Notes: a model not told the origin generated them from the letters alone. A stretch of DNA of 64,000 bases from Serinicoccus hydrothermalis (GCF_001685415.1 NZ_CP014989.1:3162001-3226000), one strand, 5' to 3'; counted from the stretch's first letter, positions 24,852-37,800 are shown. Program-made: numbers and translations.

Positions 24852-25259
24852 ATGCCCCCCAAGAGCCGTCAGGCCACCGGCGCCCGCAAGGTGCGCCGCA
24901 AGGAGAAGAAGAACGTCGCCTTCGGGCAGGCTCACATCAAGAGCACGTTCAGCAACACCATCATCTCGATCACCGACCCGACCGGTGCCGTCATCGCCTG
25001 GTCCTCCTCGGGCCAGGTCGGCTTCAAGGGGTCGCGCAAGTCGACCCCCTACGCCGCACAGATGGCCGCCGAGGCCGCCGCGCGTCGCGCGATGGACCAC
25101 GGCATGAAGAAGGTCGACGTCTTCGTCAAGGGCCCGGGCTCGGGCCGCGAGACCGCGATCCGCTCGCTGACCGCCGCCGGCCTCGAGGTCGGCGCGATCT
25201 CCGACGTGACGCCCCAGGCGCACAACGGAGTCCGCCCGCCCAAGAAGCGTCGCAACTGA
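24852..25259 (+). CDS. rpsK: 30S ribosomal protein S11
   Basis: S11 lies on the 30S platform. The 135-aa product has [46 protein letters not shown] and ends PPKKRRN. The ATG at 24852 is preceded by AGGAGA. Another ATG at 24848 is out of frame. The spacer from rpsM is 107 bp and GC-rich with small hairpins. Confidence 0.97.
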   Translation: MPPKSRQATGARKVRRKEKKNVAFGQAHIKSTFSNTIISITDPTGAVIAWSSSGQVGFKGSRKSTPYAAQMAAEAAARRAMDHGMKKVDVFVKGPGSGRETAIRSLTAAGLEVGAISDVTPQAHNGVRPPKKRRN

Positions 25260-25287
25260 CCGCCCCGGAAGGAACCAGGTAAGCATC

Positions 25288-25896
25288 ATGGCCCGTTACA
25301 CCGGACCCATCACCAAGAAGTCCCGCCGGCTCAAGGTCGACCTCGTCGGTGGCGACAAGAACTTCGACCTGCGCCCCTTCCCCCCGGGGCAGCACGGTCG
25401 CCGCCGCAGCCAGGAGAAGGAGTACCTGACCCAGCTGCAGGAGAAGCAGAAGGCCCGCTTCACCTATGGCGTCATGGAGAAGCAGTTCCGCCGCTACTAC
25501 GCCGAGGCGGCCCGTCGCCCCGGCAAGACCGGCGCGAACCTGCTCATCATCCTCGAGTCCCGCCTCGACAACGTGGTCTACCGGGCCGGCCTGGCCCGCA
25601 CCCGCCGCGCCGCCCGTCAGCTGGTGACCCACGGTCACTTCCTGGTCAACGGCAAGCGCGTCGACGTGCCGAGCTACCGCGTCGAGCAGTACGACATCAT
25701 CGAGATCCGTCCGCAGTCGGTGGAGACCTTCCCGTTCGAGCTGGCCCGCCAGACCTACGGCGACCGCCCGGTCCCGGCCTGGATGAAGGTCGTGCCCGGC
25801 TCGCTCAAGGTGCTCATCCACCAGCTGCCGACCCGGGAGCAGATCGACACGATCCTCACCGAGCAGCTGATCGTCGAGCTCTACTCGAAGAACTGA
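25288..25896 (+). CDS. rpsD: 30S ribosomal protein S4
   Basis: S4 starts assembly of the 5' domain and can repress its own operon. The 202-aa product begins MARYTGPITKKSRRLKVDLVGGDKNF, with the S4 RNA-binding motif in RLDNVVYRAGLARTRRAARQLVTHGHFLVNGK. The ATG is preceded by GGAAGGAACCAGGTAAGCATC. Two hairpins follow it before rpoA. Confidence 0.97.
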   Translation: MARYTGPITKKSRRLKVDLVGGDKNFDLRPFPPGQHGRRRSQEKEYLTQLQEKQKARFTYGVMEKQFRRYYAEAARRPGKTGANLLIILESRLDNVVYRAGLARTRRAARQLVTHGHFLVNGKRVDVPSYRVEQYDIIEIRPQSVETFPFELARQTYGDRPVPAWMKVVPGSLKVLIHQLPTREQIDTILTEQLIVELYSKN

Positions 25897-25901
25897 GCGG
25901 G

Positions 25902-25918
25902 TGGGGGCCGTGCCCCCA
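25902..25918 (+). terminator. Hairpin 1 after rpsD
   Basis: TGGGGGC/GCCCCCA is a perfect 7-bp stem with a 3-nt loop, 6 nt after the rpsD stop. Confidence 0.5.
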
Positions 25919-25934
25919 GCCATCCCCGCGGGCG

Positions 25935-25964
25935 GCAGGTATGCGGTGCCCACCGCATACCTGC
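25935..25964 (+). terminator. Hairpin 2 between rpsD and rpoA
   Basis: A perfect 14-bp inverted repeat (25935-25948 with 25951-25964) has a 2-nt centre. Each arm contains GGTATGCGG or its complement, as in the rpoC terminator. It suggests that rpoA-rplQ has its own promoter in 25970-26060, where CATATAGCGG (26039-26048) is the most AT-rich point. Confidence 0.55.
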
Positions 25965-26072
25965 TCCTCGCCTGTCGGGACCACGGACAGAGGTGGTCCC
26001 GGCGCCGGCCCTGCGAGGCCGGCACTCTCTCGCGGCGTCATATAGCGGTCGCCGCAGGAAAGGAACAGAACA

Positions 26073-27095
26073 GTGCTCATCGCACAGCGCCCCACCCTCA
26101 CCGAGGAGGTCGTGTCCGACACCCGGTCGCGGTTCGCCCTCGAGCCGCTGGAGCCGGGCTTCGGCTACACCCTCGGCAACTCGCTCCGCCGGACCCTGCT
26201 GTCCAGCATCCCGGGTGCCTCGCTCACCAGCATCCGCATCGACGGCGTGCTGCACGAGTTCTCCACGATCCCCGGGGTCAAGGAGGACGTGACCGAGGTC
26301 ATCCTCAACCTCAAGTCGCTGGTCGTCTCCAGCGAGCACGACGAGCCGGTCGTCATGTACCTGCGCAAGCAGGGTGCCGGCCCGGTCACCGCCGCCGACA
26401 TCGCCCCGCCGGCCGGTGTGGAGGTCCACAACCCGGACCTGCACCTGGCGACGCTCGGGGAGTCCGGCACCCTCGAGATGGAGATGACCGTCGAGCGCGG
26501 CCGCGGCTACGTCTCGGCCCAGCTCAACAAGTCCGGTGAGCAGGAGATCGGCCGCATCCCGGTCGACTCGATCTACTCCCCGGTGCTGGCCGTGACCTAC
26601 AAGGTCGAGGCCACCCGTGTCGAGCAGCGCACCGACTTCGACCGCCTCGTCATCGACGTCGAGACGAAGAGCTCGATCGCTCCCCGCGACGCCGTCGCGT
26701 CGGCCGGGCGCACCCTCGTCGAGCTGTTCGGCCTGGCCCGTGAGCTCAACTCCGAGGCCGAGGGCATCGAGATCGGGCCCTCCGTCGGTGACGGCGCGCT
26801 GGCCTCGGACCTGGCGCTCCCGATCGAGGAGCTGGACCTCACCGTGCGGTCCTACAACTGCCTCAAGCGCGAGGGCATCCACAGCGTGGGTGAGCTCGTC
26901 GGCCGCAGCGAGGCGGACCTGCTCGACATCCGCAACTTCGGCGCGAAGTCGATCGACGAGGTCAAGGACAAGCTGGCCGAGATGGGGCTGGCGCTCAAGG
27001 ACAGCCCGCCCGGGTTCGAGGGTGCCGCCTCCTACGAGGACGGCGCCTACGAGGACGAGGGCGACGCCGCCTTCGCCGAGGACGAGCAGTACTGA
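26073..27095 (+). CDS. rpoA: DNA-directed RNA polymerase subunit alpha
   Basis: Alpha nucleates RNA polymerase assembly and its C-terminal domain contacts UP elements and activators. The 340-aa product has the N-terminal dimer domain ([23 protein letters not shown]) and the alpha-CTD ([36 protein letters not shown]). The acidic tail [20 protein letters not shown] is longer than in E. coli. The start is GTG, preceded by GGAAAGGAACAGAACA. rplQ follows after 23 bp. Confidence 0.98.
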   Translation: MLIAQRPTLTEEVVSDTRSRFALEPLEPGFGYTLGNSLRRTLLSSIPGASLTSIRIDGVLHEFSTIPGVKEDVTEVILNLKSLVVSSEHDEPVVMYLRKQGAGPVTAADIAPPAGVEVHNPDLHLATLGESGTLEMEMTVERGRGYVSAQLNKSGEQEIGRIPVDSIYSPVLAVTYKVEATRVEQRTDFDRLVIDVETKSSIAPRDAVASAGRTLVELFGLARELNSEAEGIEIGPSVGDGALASDLALPIEELDLTVRSYNCLKREGIHSVGELVGRSEADLLDIRNFGAKSIDEVKDKLAEMGLALKDSPPGFEGAASYEDGAYEDEGDAAFAEDEQY

Positions 27096-27118
27096 GACCG
27101 AAGAACTAAGGAGAACTC

Positions 27119-27796
27119 ATGCCTTCCCCCAAGAAGGGTCCGCGCCTCGGCGGCGGTCCGGCGCACGAGCGCCTGATCCTATCCAACCTGGCGACTGCTC
27201 TCTTCGAGCACGACCGCATCACGACCACCGAGGCCAAGGCCAAGCGGCTGCGCCCGCTCGCCGAGCGCCTCGTGACCTTCGCCAAGCGCGGTGACCTGCA
27301 CAACCGCCGCAAGGTCCTGGCCATCGTCCGGGACAAGGGCGTCGTGCACCGGCTCTTCACCGAGATCGCGCCGGACGTGGCGGAGCGTCAGGGTGGCTAC
27401 ACCCGCATCACGAAGATCGCGCCGCGCAAGGGCGACAACGCCCCCATGGCCGTGATCGAGCTGGTCCGGGAGCCGGTCGCCAAGAAGGCCGTCGTCACCC
27501 AGGCCGAGGGCGCCACGAAGCGCTCGGCCAAGGACCGTGAGGCCGCCGCGATCAGCGATCCTGAGCTCGAGGCGGAGGAGCCGACCACGACCGACGCCGC
27601 CGAGGTCGACGAGGCCCAGGCCGAGGTCGAGGCCGCCGACGCCGCCGCCGAGCAGGGCGCCGAGCCGGCCGCCGACGGCGAGCTCACGGAGGTCGCGGAC
27701 AACGAGGCCGCCGAGGACACCACCGAGGCCGCGATGGTCTCCGGCGGTGCCGACGACGCCGAGCAGCCGGCGGAGGACGACGACACCACGAAGTGA
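27119..27796 (+). CDS. rplQ: 50S ribosomal protein L17 with long acidic tail
   Basis: L17 binds 23S rRNA near the tunnel exit. The conserved domain [34 protein letters not shown] is followed by the second half ending near residue 120. The remaining 100 or so residues form an Ala/Glu/Asp-rich acidic tail. The product is 225 aa, about twice the minimal L17. The last 20 codons (from 27734) lie inside a 371-bp segment that is duplicated downstream. The ATG is preceded by AAGGAGAACTC. Confidence 0.96.
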   Translation: MPSPKKGPRLGGGPAHERLILSNLATALFEHDRITTTEAKAKRLRPLAERLVTFAKRGDLHNRRKVLAIVRDKGVVHRLFTEIAPDVAERQGGYTRITKIAPRKGDNAPMAVIELVREPVAKKAVVTQAEGATKRSAKDREAAAISDPELEAEEPTTTDAAEVDEAQAEVEAADAAAEQGAEPAADGELTEVADNEAAEDTTEAAMVSGGADDAEQPAEDDDTTK

Positions 27797-28095
27797 GTCG
27801 TCGCGTCCCCGACGCACCGCAGGGCCGCCCATCCCCTGACAGGGGGTGGGCGGCCCTCGTCGTCCCCGCCCGCGGCGCAGGGCAGGATGGGCGGGTGCGC
27901 ATCCGTCTCGACCTCGCCTACGACGGCACCGACTTCTCCGGGTGGGCCCGGCAGCCCGGGCTGCGTACCGTCGAGGAGACCCTGGCCCTGGCTCTGGCTA
28001 CGGTGCTGCGCGGCGACCCGCCGAGGCTCACCGTCGGCGGTCGCACCGACGCCGGGGTGCACGCCAGGGGCTCGGTGTGCCACCTGGACGTCGAC
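27725..28095 (+). repeat. 371-bp tandem duplication, copy A (rplQ tail, terminator, start of truA)
   Basis: This copy covers the last part of rplQ, the terminator hairpin and the first 201 bases of truA. Copy B follows directly. The unit begins with GAGGCCGCG, which is also found at both other junctions, in a shared 10-bp CGAGGCCGCG (27724, 28095, 28466). Confidence 0.95.
27822..27856 (+). terminator. Terminator after rplQ (copy A)
   Basis: A 16-bp stem with one T-G wobble and a 3-nt loop (GAC), 26 nt after the rplQ stop. The wobble lies in the ATCCCC/GGGGGT part. Confidence 0.8.
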
Positions 28096-28167
28096 GAGGC
28101 CGCGATGGTCTCCGGCGGTGCCGACGACGCCGAGCAGCCGGCGGAGGACGACGACACCACGAAGTGA
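27895..28167 (+). pseudogene. truA: Truncated truA fused in frame to the rplQ tail
   Basis: A GTG-initiated frame encodes the first 70 residues of TruA, including the catalytic aspartate (D52 in GRTDAGVHA). It then continues in frame into the last 20 residues of L17 ([20 protein letters not shown]), giving 90 aa. It arose from the tandem duplication. The upstream CAGGAT-N6-GTG start region is identical to that of intact truA, so it may still be expressed. It lacks most of the pseudouridine synthase fold and is unlikely to be active. Confidence 0.85.
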
Positions 28168-28192
28168 GTCGCCGCGTCTGCGACGCACCGGT

Positions 28193-28227
28193 GGGCCGCC
28201 CATCCCCTGACAGGGGGTGGGCGGCCC
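28193..28227 (+). terminator. Second copy of the rplQ terminator
   Basis: This is the duplicate of the 16-bp hairpin in copy B, lying between the chimeric frame and intact truA. Confidence 0.75.
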
Positions 28228-28253
28228 TCGTCGTCCCCGCCCGCGGCGCAGGG

Positions 28254-28259
28254 CAGGAT
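28254..28259 (+). promoter_or_regulatory. -10 hexamer of a leaderless truA start
   Basis: CAGGAT ends 6 nt before the GTG at 28266. The same arrangement occurs in copy A (27883-27888) and before the second pullulanase gene. Confidence 0.4.
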
Positions 28260-28265
28260 GGGCGG

Positions 28266-29129
28266 GTGCGCATCCGTCTCGACCTCGCCTACGACGGCAC
28301 CGACTTCTCCGGGTGGGCCCGGCAGCCCGGGCTGCGTACCGTCGAGGAGACCCTGGCCCTGGCTCTGGCTACGGTGCTGCGCGGCGACCCGCCGAGGCTC
28401 ACCGTCGGCGGTCGCACCGACGCCGGGGTGCACGCCAGGGGCTCGGTGTGCCACCTGGACGTCGACGAGGCCGCGTGGACCCGGCTCCCCGGCCGCTCGG
28501 ACCGCCCGCCGGGGCAGGCGCTCGTGACGCGGTTGCGAGGCGTGCTGCCCGACGACGTCGTGGTCCGGGACGCGACGGAGGTGGACGCGGGCTTCGACGC
28601 CCGTTTCTCCGCGCTGCGGCGCCGCTACAGCTACCGGCTGCTGGACCGGCCCGAGCTGGCCGACCCGCTGCGGCGACGGGACACCGTCGTCGTCCGGAGG
28701 GAGCTGGACGAGTCAGCCATGGACTCCGCCGCGCGATCGCTGGTCGGGCTGCGCGACTTCGCCGCCTTCTGCAGGCCGCGCGAGGGGGCCACCACCGTGC
28801 GGACGCTGCTGGACTACACCTGGTCACGGGGAGAGGACGGGGTGCTCGTGGGGACGGTCGTCGCCGACGCCTTCTGCCACAGCATGGTGCGCGCCCTCGT
28901 CGGGGGCGTGGTCCCGGTGGGTGAGGACCGGCGACCGGTGTCGTGGCCGGCGGAGGTGCTCGAGGCGGGGGTACGAGATCCGGCGGTGCGGGTCATGCCG
29001 GCGCACGGCCTGTGCCTCGAGGAGATCGTCTATCCCGGCGAGGTCAGCGAGCAGCTGGCCAGGGCGCAGGAGAGTCGGACGACCCGTGCCCCCGTCCGCC
29101 CGGGCGACGACACGTCCCCGGGGAGCTAG
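28266..29129 (+). CDS. truA: tRNA pseudouridine(38-40) synthase
   Basis: TruA converts U38-U40 in the anticodon arm of many tRNAs to pseudouridine. The 287-aa product begins (GTG) [21 protein letters not shown]. The catalytic aspartate is D52 in [12 protein letters not shown]. Conserved downstream segments include RFSALRRRYSYRLL and FCHSMVRALVGGVVPVGE. The end has a variable tail. The first 67 codons are duplicated upstream. No ribosome-binding site is visible, and the start sits 6 nt behind a -10-like CAGGAT. The rplQ-truA order is common in actinobacteria. Confidence 0.95.
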   Translation: MRIRLDLAYDGTDFSGWARQPGLRTVEETLALALATVLRGDPPRLTVGGRTDAGVHARGSVCHLDVDEAAWTRLPGRSDRPPGQALVTRLRGVLPDDVVVRDATEVDAGFDARFSALRRRYSYRLLDRPELADPLRRRDTVVVRRELDESAMDSAARSLVGLRDFAAFCRPREGATTVRTLLDYTWSRGEDGVLVGTVVADAFCHSMVRALVGGVVPVGEDRRPVSWPAEVLEAGVRDPAVRVMPAHGLCLEEIVYPGEVSEQLARAQESRTTRAPVRPGDDTSPGS

Positions 29130-29132
29130 GGT
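29127..29132 (+). promoter_or_regulatory. -10 hexamer overlapping the truA stop codon
   Basis: TAGGGT shares its TAG with the truA stop and ends 6 nt before the ATG at 29139, giving a leaderless start for the oxidoreductase. Confidence 0.45.
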
Positions 29133-29138
29133 CGGGTC

Positions 29139-30113
29139 ATGCTGGCCGCCTACGCGCAGGAGACCGACCCGGACGACCCGCTGCGCGGACTCGTCGTCGC
29201 CGAACGACCGGACCCGGACCCCGAGCCCGGCTGGCGGGTGCTGCCCGTGGTGGCTGCCGGGCTCAACCATCACGACCTGTGGTCGCTGCGCGGTGTAGGA
29301 CTGCCCGCCGAGCGCCTGCCGATGATCCTCGGGTGCGACGCGGTGGCGGAGCACCCTGACCTCGGTGAGGTCGTCATCTACCCGGTCGTCCCGGGCACAC
29401 GGGGCTGGGAGGGGGATCCCACGCTCGACCCGCGCCGTACCTTGCTGTCCGAGCTGCACCAGGGGACGCTCGCGGAGCTCGTGGCGGTGCCGGAGGGTGC
29501 GTGGGTGCAGCGCCCCGAGCACCTGAGCGCCACCGAGGCGGCGGCACTGTCGACCTCCTGGCTGACCGCCTACCGCATGCTCTTCTCCCGCGCCCAGGTG
29601 CTCCCGGGGGACACCGTCCTCGTCCAGGGGGCGGGCGGGGGAGTCTCGACGGCGCTCATCCAGCTGGGGGCCGCCGCGGGGCTGACGGTCTGGGTGACCG
29701 GACGCAGCGAGGCCAAGCGGGAGCGTGCGCTGGGACTCGGCGCAGATCGCACGTTCGAGCCCGGCGAGAGGATGCCGGCACGGGTCGACGCGGTCCTGGA
29801 GAGCGTGGGCGCGGCCACCTGGTCCCACTCCGTCAACGCGCTGCGCCCGGGCGGCACGATCGTCGTCTGCGGCGCGACGTCCGGCGACGCACCCGAGAAG
29901 GCCGAGCTGACCAAGATCTTCTTCAAGCAGCTGCGCGTGGTCGGCTCGACGATGGGGACCCGGGAGGAGCTCGAGCGGCTGGCGCGCTTCGTCTCACGGA
30001 CTGGTCTCCGGCCGGCGATGGACGAGACGTATCCCCTGTCGCAGACGGCGCAGGCGCTGGCCCGGATGCGGGACGGAGACGTCGTGGGGCAGCTGGGGAT
30101 CCAGGTCCGCTGA
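29139..30113 (+). CDS. Medium-chain dehydrogenase/reductase, quinone oxidoreductase-like
   Basis: This is a probable NAD(P)H-dependent oxidoreductase of the MDR superfamily. The 324-aa product has the N-terminal GroES-like fold and a Rossmann domain with the nucleotide-binding loop VLVQGAGGGVSTALIQLGAAAGLTVWVTGRS near residues 165-195. The structural-zinc cysteine cluster of alcohol dehydrogenases is absent, which fits the quinone-reductase-like branch. Arg in TGRSEAKR suggests NADPH preference. The substrate is unknown. The start lies 9 bp after truA and appears leaderless. Confidence 0.8.
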   Translation: MLAAYAQETDPDDPLRGLVVAERPDPDPEPGWRVLPVVAAGLNHHDLWSLRGVGLPAERLPMILGCDAVAEHPDLGEVVIYPVVPGTRGWEGDPTLDPRRTLLSELHQGTLAELVAVPEGAWVQRPEHLSATEAAALSTSWLTAYRMLFSRAQVLPGDTVLVQGAGGGVSTALIQLGAAAGLTVWVTGRSEAKRERALGLGADRTFEPGERMPARVDAVLESVGAATWSHSVNALRPGGTIVVCGATSGDAPEKAELTKIFFKQLRVVGSTMGTREELERLARFVSRTGLRPAMDETYPLSQTAQALARMRDGDVVGQLGIQVR

Positions 30114-30128
30114 GCGTCCTGCCGCGGT

Positions 30129-30158
30129 TTGCACCCGCCCTGCGCGGCCGTGTAGAAT
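30129..30158 (+). promoter_or_regulatory. rRNA operon promoter P1
   Basis: TTGCAC (30129-30134) and TAGAAT (30153-30158) are 18 bp apart, 16 nt after the oxidoreductase stop. This is one of the best -10 boxes in the window. Confidence 0.75.
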
Positions 30159-30237
30159 AGTGCTTCGCGGCCGACGCGGAAGCGGCGGTCGCCCAGCCTT
30201 CACCGGCATCCTCCACGACGCAGTCCAGATCACGGAT

Positions 30238-30267
30238 TTGGCTCCGGCGCGGCAGGTCAGGTAGGCT
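30238..30267 (+). promoter_or_regulatory. rRNA operon promoter P2
   Basis: TTGGCT (30238-30243) and TAGGCT (30262-30267) are 18 bp apart. The sequence TAGGCTGGAGAGGTTGCC is typical of actinobacterial rrn promoters. Confidence 0.7.
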
Positions 30268-30327
30268 GGAGAGGTTGCCCCGCAGCGGGACCGCCCCACC
30301 AAGGACGGCTCGTCGGTGTGTGTCCGA

Positions 30328-30349
30328 TTCTTGAGAACTCAACAGCGTG
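30328..30349 (+). promoter_or_regulatory. boxA-like rrn antitermination/processing motif
   Basis: TTCTTGAGAACTCAACAG followed by CGTG is the conserved actinobacterial rrn leader element. A related copy, TTGAGAACTGTACAGTGG, occurs in the 16S-23S spacer at about 32446-32463. Confidence 0.6.
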
Positions 30350-30468
30350 TTTGTTTTTTGATGCCATGTTTTGTTTTGCCATGGCCTGCCCCACCCCCGT
30401 GGGGTGTGGTTGTGGTTTGTTGCCGGGTTTGTCTGGCTTTCCGAGGCTCATTTTATGGGTTTTTGGTT

Positions 30469-35628
<5,160 letters not shown>

Positions 35629-35676
35629 ACACACCCACAGGGGGCTTCGCCCCCCGTGAACCCCCAAAGACACACC

Positions 35677-35695
35677 AGATCGCTCGCGTCCACTG
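35677..35695 (+). other. 3' arm of the 23S rRNA processing stem
   Basis: AGATCGCTCGCGTCCACTG pairs with the spacer segment 32458-32475 to bring together both ends of pre-23S rRNA, a typical RNase III substrate. One extra base makes a bulge. Confidence 0.7.
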
Positions 35696-35753
35696 CACGG
35701 TTCCCGACCCACAAACACACCCCCACCACGCGTGTGTGAACATGGTCGATATT

Positions 35754-35872
35754 GTTACGGCGGTCATAGCGTCAGGGAAACGCCCGGTCACATTCCGAAC
35801 CCGGAAGCTAAGCCTGACAGCGCCGATGGTACTGCACCGGAAACAGTGTGGGAGAGTAGGACACCGCCGGAC
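35754..35872 (+). rRNA. rrf: 5S ribosomal RNA
   Basis: The gene runs GTTACGGCGGTCATAGCGTCAGGGAAACGCCCGG to GGGAGAGTAGGACACCGCCGGA, with closing arms TACGGCGGT/ACCGCCG[G]A. The conserved CCGAACCCGGAAGCTAAG loop is present. Ends were set by pairing of the terminal helix and are accurate to a few bases. Confidence 0.92.
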
Positions 35873-35883
35873 CACTATTCACC

Positions 35884-35915
35884 GAAAGGGCCCACCCACC
35901 AGGGTGGGCCCTTTC
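35884..35915 (+). terminator. rRNA operon terminator
   Basis: A perfect 14-bp stem (35884-35897 with 35902-35915) with a 4-nt loop lies 11 nt after 5S and ends in CCCTTTC. Confidence 0.85.
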
Positions 35916-35949
35916 GCTGTTCCCCCGTCGTCCGAATCCCAGGAGAGCC

Positions 35950-37731
35950 ATGACGCGCCTGCCCCGTCTGCGACGTCTGGCGCGACCACTCGTGCCGGCA
36001 CGGGTGCGCGAGCGGCGCGCCGAGGCGAGGCGGGAGGCAGCCGAGCAAGCGCGCAGGGAGCGGGCGGAGGCGCGGGAGCGGGTGAGCGAGGAACGCCGCC
36101 TGGCGGCCATCGCGCGTCGTCGGGAGGCCCTGGAGGCGCAGGACCCCAGCATCCGGTTCGTCGAGGGTCATGGGCTGGACGGTCCGGCGCGTGAGGTGAC
36201 CGAGTTCACCGCCGCGGGGGCGAGCGAGCACAACCTGCGCCTCGTCGTCGACGTGCTCGAGACCGCTGGGATCGACTACTTCCTGGTCCGGGGACGGTCG
36301 CGGCTGCGCCACGTTGTGGGGGTCCATGCGCGTGATCGCGCAGCGCTGCTGCGGGAGATGCGGGAGCGCTATCGTTCGAGTGCGCTGCATGCGGTCAGGC
36401 CGGGCGCGGGGGGACGGGCCCAGGTGCGCAGCGCCTACGTGGACGGCGCGCTGGACGGGCGGATCAAGAGGGGACCGGTCATCCGCTTCGCCGAGCCCGT
36501 GCTCTCACCCGCGGGGAGGGTCCTGGCGGGTCTGGACCACGGCTGTGACGTGGAGTTCTGGCGCGACGGGCAGGAGCTGCTCGCGGACGAGGCCGGACGG
36601 GAGGGCCTCGCCGGCCTGCGCTGCCAGACACCTCCGGACGCGCTGGCGACGTCGTGGGTGGCGCCGCGCGTCAACCGGGTCGCCGACGTGCTGCCTCCTT
36701 CGGCGCGACAGCCTGCGACGCGCACCGTCGCGGGCCGCGACTATCCCACCGTGGAGCCCTTCGCCTGGACGTTGCCGGACGAGGTCGCCTTCCCGGTCGA
36801 CGTGGTCTACACGTGGGTCGACGGCGACGACCCGGAGCACGCCGCCCGGCGGGCCCGCTACCGCGGCGAGCAGCCCTCGGGGATCGCCGCCAACGCCTCC
36901 CGCTACAGCGACCACGACGAGCTGCGCTACTCCCTGCGGTCGCTGCACATGTATGCGCCCTTCGTGCGCCACGTCTACGTCGTGACCGACGACCAGGTCC
37001 CCTCCTGGCTGGACCCGGATGCCCCCGGGATCACCGTCGTCGACCACCGCGACATCTTCGACGAGGAGGCTCTGCCCACCTACAACTCGCATGCGATCGG
37101 TACCAGGCTGCACCACATCGCCGGGCTCTCAGAGCGCTACCTCTACCTCAACGACGACGTCTTCCTGGCGCGGCCGGTCGGGGCAGAGACGTTCTTCCAC
37201 GCCAACGGGATCGCACGAGTCCCATTCTCGCCCTTCCAGCTGGGCGTCGGGGGCCTGCTGGACGGCGAGGTGGCGCCCAACTCCGCCGGCAAGAACGTCC
37301 GTGCGCTCCTGGCCGCCGACTTCGGGCGGGGCATCACGCACAAGTTCAAGCACGCACCGCACCCGCAGATCCGGCAGGTGATGCTCGACCTCGAGCGGGC
37401 CTACCCCGAGGAGGTCGCGGCGACGACGAGGTCGCGCTTCCGTTCGCCCGCCGACCTGGGTTTCGCGGCGACGATGCACCATCACTACGCCCTCTTCACC
37501 GGCCGGGCGGTCCCGGGGGAGATCGCCATGCGCTACGTGGACATCGGCGCGGCCGACGCGCAGGAGCGCATGGCTGCGCTGGACGAGGGACGGCCGGTCG
37601 ACACCTTCTGCCTCAACGACTTCGACACCGGGGCGGAGTCCCGGGAGGAGGTGCAGCGGATGCTGGGCGAGTTCCTCACCTCCCGCTTCCCCTTTCCCTC
37701 GCCCTACGAGCGCGAGCCGTCGACCGCTTGA
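35950..37731 (+). CDS. Stealth-family sugar-phosphate transferase
   Basis: The protein (593 aa) has all the Stealth signatures. They are CR1 DVVYTWVDGDDPEHAARRARY from residue 284, CR2 YSDHDELRYSLRSLHMYAPFVRHVYVVTDD near 318-348, CR3 LPTYNSHAIGTRLHHIAGLSERYLYLNDDVF near 375-408, and a CR4-like HHHYALFTGR/FCLNDF region at 510-558. Members transfer hexose-1-phosphate to surface polysaccharides. The first 60 residues are Arg/Glu/Ala-rich and probably coiled coil. The ATG follows AGGAGAGCC. No other polysaccharide gene is adjacent, so the acceptor is unknown. Its own promoter is not obvious right after the rrn terminator. Confidence 0.88.
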   Translation: MTRLPRLRRLARPLVPARVRERRAEARREAAEQARRERAEARERVSEERRLAAIARRREALEAQDPSIRFVEGHGLDGPAREVTEFTAAGASEHNLRLVVDVLETAGIDYFLVRGRSRLRHVVGVHARDRAALLREMRERYRSSALHAVRPGAGGRAQVRSAYVDGALDGRIKRGPVIRFAEPVLSPAGRVLAGLDHGCDVEFWRDGQELLADEAGREGLAGLRCQTPPDALATSWVAPRVNRVADVLPPSARQPATRTVAGRDYPTVEPFAWTLPDEVAFPVDVVYTWVDGDDPEHAARRARYRGEQPSGIAANASRYSDHDELRYSLRSLHMYAPFVRHVYVVTDDQVPSWLDPDAPGITVVDHRDIFDEEALPTYNSHAIGTRLHHIAGLSERYLYLNDDVFLARPVGAETFFHANGIARVPFSPFQLGVGGLLDGEVAPNSAGKNVRALLAADFGRGITHKFKHAPHPQIRQVMLDLERAYPEEVAATTRSRFRSPADLGFAATMHHHYALFTGRAVPGEIAMRYVDIGAADAQERMAALDEGRPVDTFCLNDFDTGAESREEVQRMLGEFLTSRFPFPSPYEREPSTA

Positions 37732-37748
37732 CCGACGAGGCATCAGTT

Positions 37749-37787
37749 CTGCAAAATCTTGCGGGAAGGTGTTGTGTTCCCTGCAAG
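37749..37787 (+). promoter_or_regulatory. Candidate MalR-like operator region before the amylopullulanase
   Basis: CTGCAA-N4-TTGCGG (37749-37764) is an imperfect dyad. CTTGCGGGAA at 37758 pairs with TTCCCTGCAAG at 37777-37787 as a second dyad with one bulged base. CTGCAAG/CTTGCAG half sites resemble LacI-type maltose regulator sites in other actinobacteria; assignment is an inference. Confidence 0.5.
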
Positions 37788-37800
37788 GACGCTCTAGTTT
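37772..37800 (+). promoter_or_regulatory. Probable amylopullulanase promoter
   Basis: TTGTGT (37772-37777) and TAGTTT (37795-37800) are 17 bp apart, 41 nt before the ATG. The right half site of the dyad lies between the two boxes, a position suited to repression. Confidence 0.55.

Larger units (their letters stand above)
28096..28466 (+). repeat. 371-bp tandem duplication, copy B
   Basis: Copy B is identical to copy A except for five substitutions, at the positions matching 27801, 27808, 27809, 27820 and 27821, all just after the rplQ stop. Copy B supplies the start of the intact truA. Confidence 0.95.
30114..30468 (+). other. rRNA operon promoter and leader region
   Basis: There is no gene in these 355 bp. 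The region holds two promoters, a boxA-like antitermination motif, and a T/G-rich leader that runs into 16S rRNA. Confidence 0.85.

Noticed and set aside
27895-28167. A functional mini-TruA encoded by the chimeric frame
   Set aside because: It keeps only the first 70 residues and lacks the rest of the catalytic fold, so it is listed as a pseudogene rather than a working enzyme.
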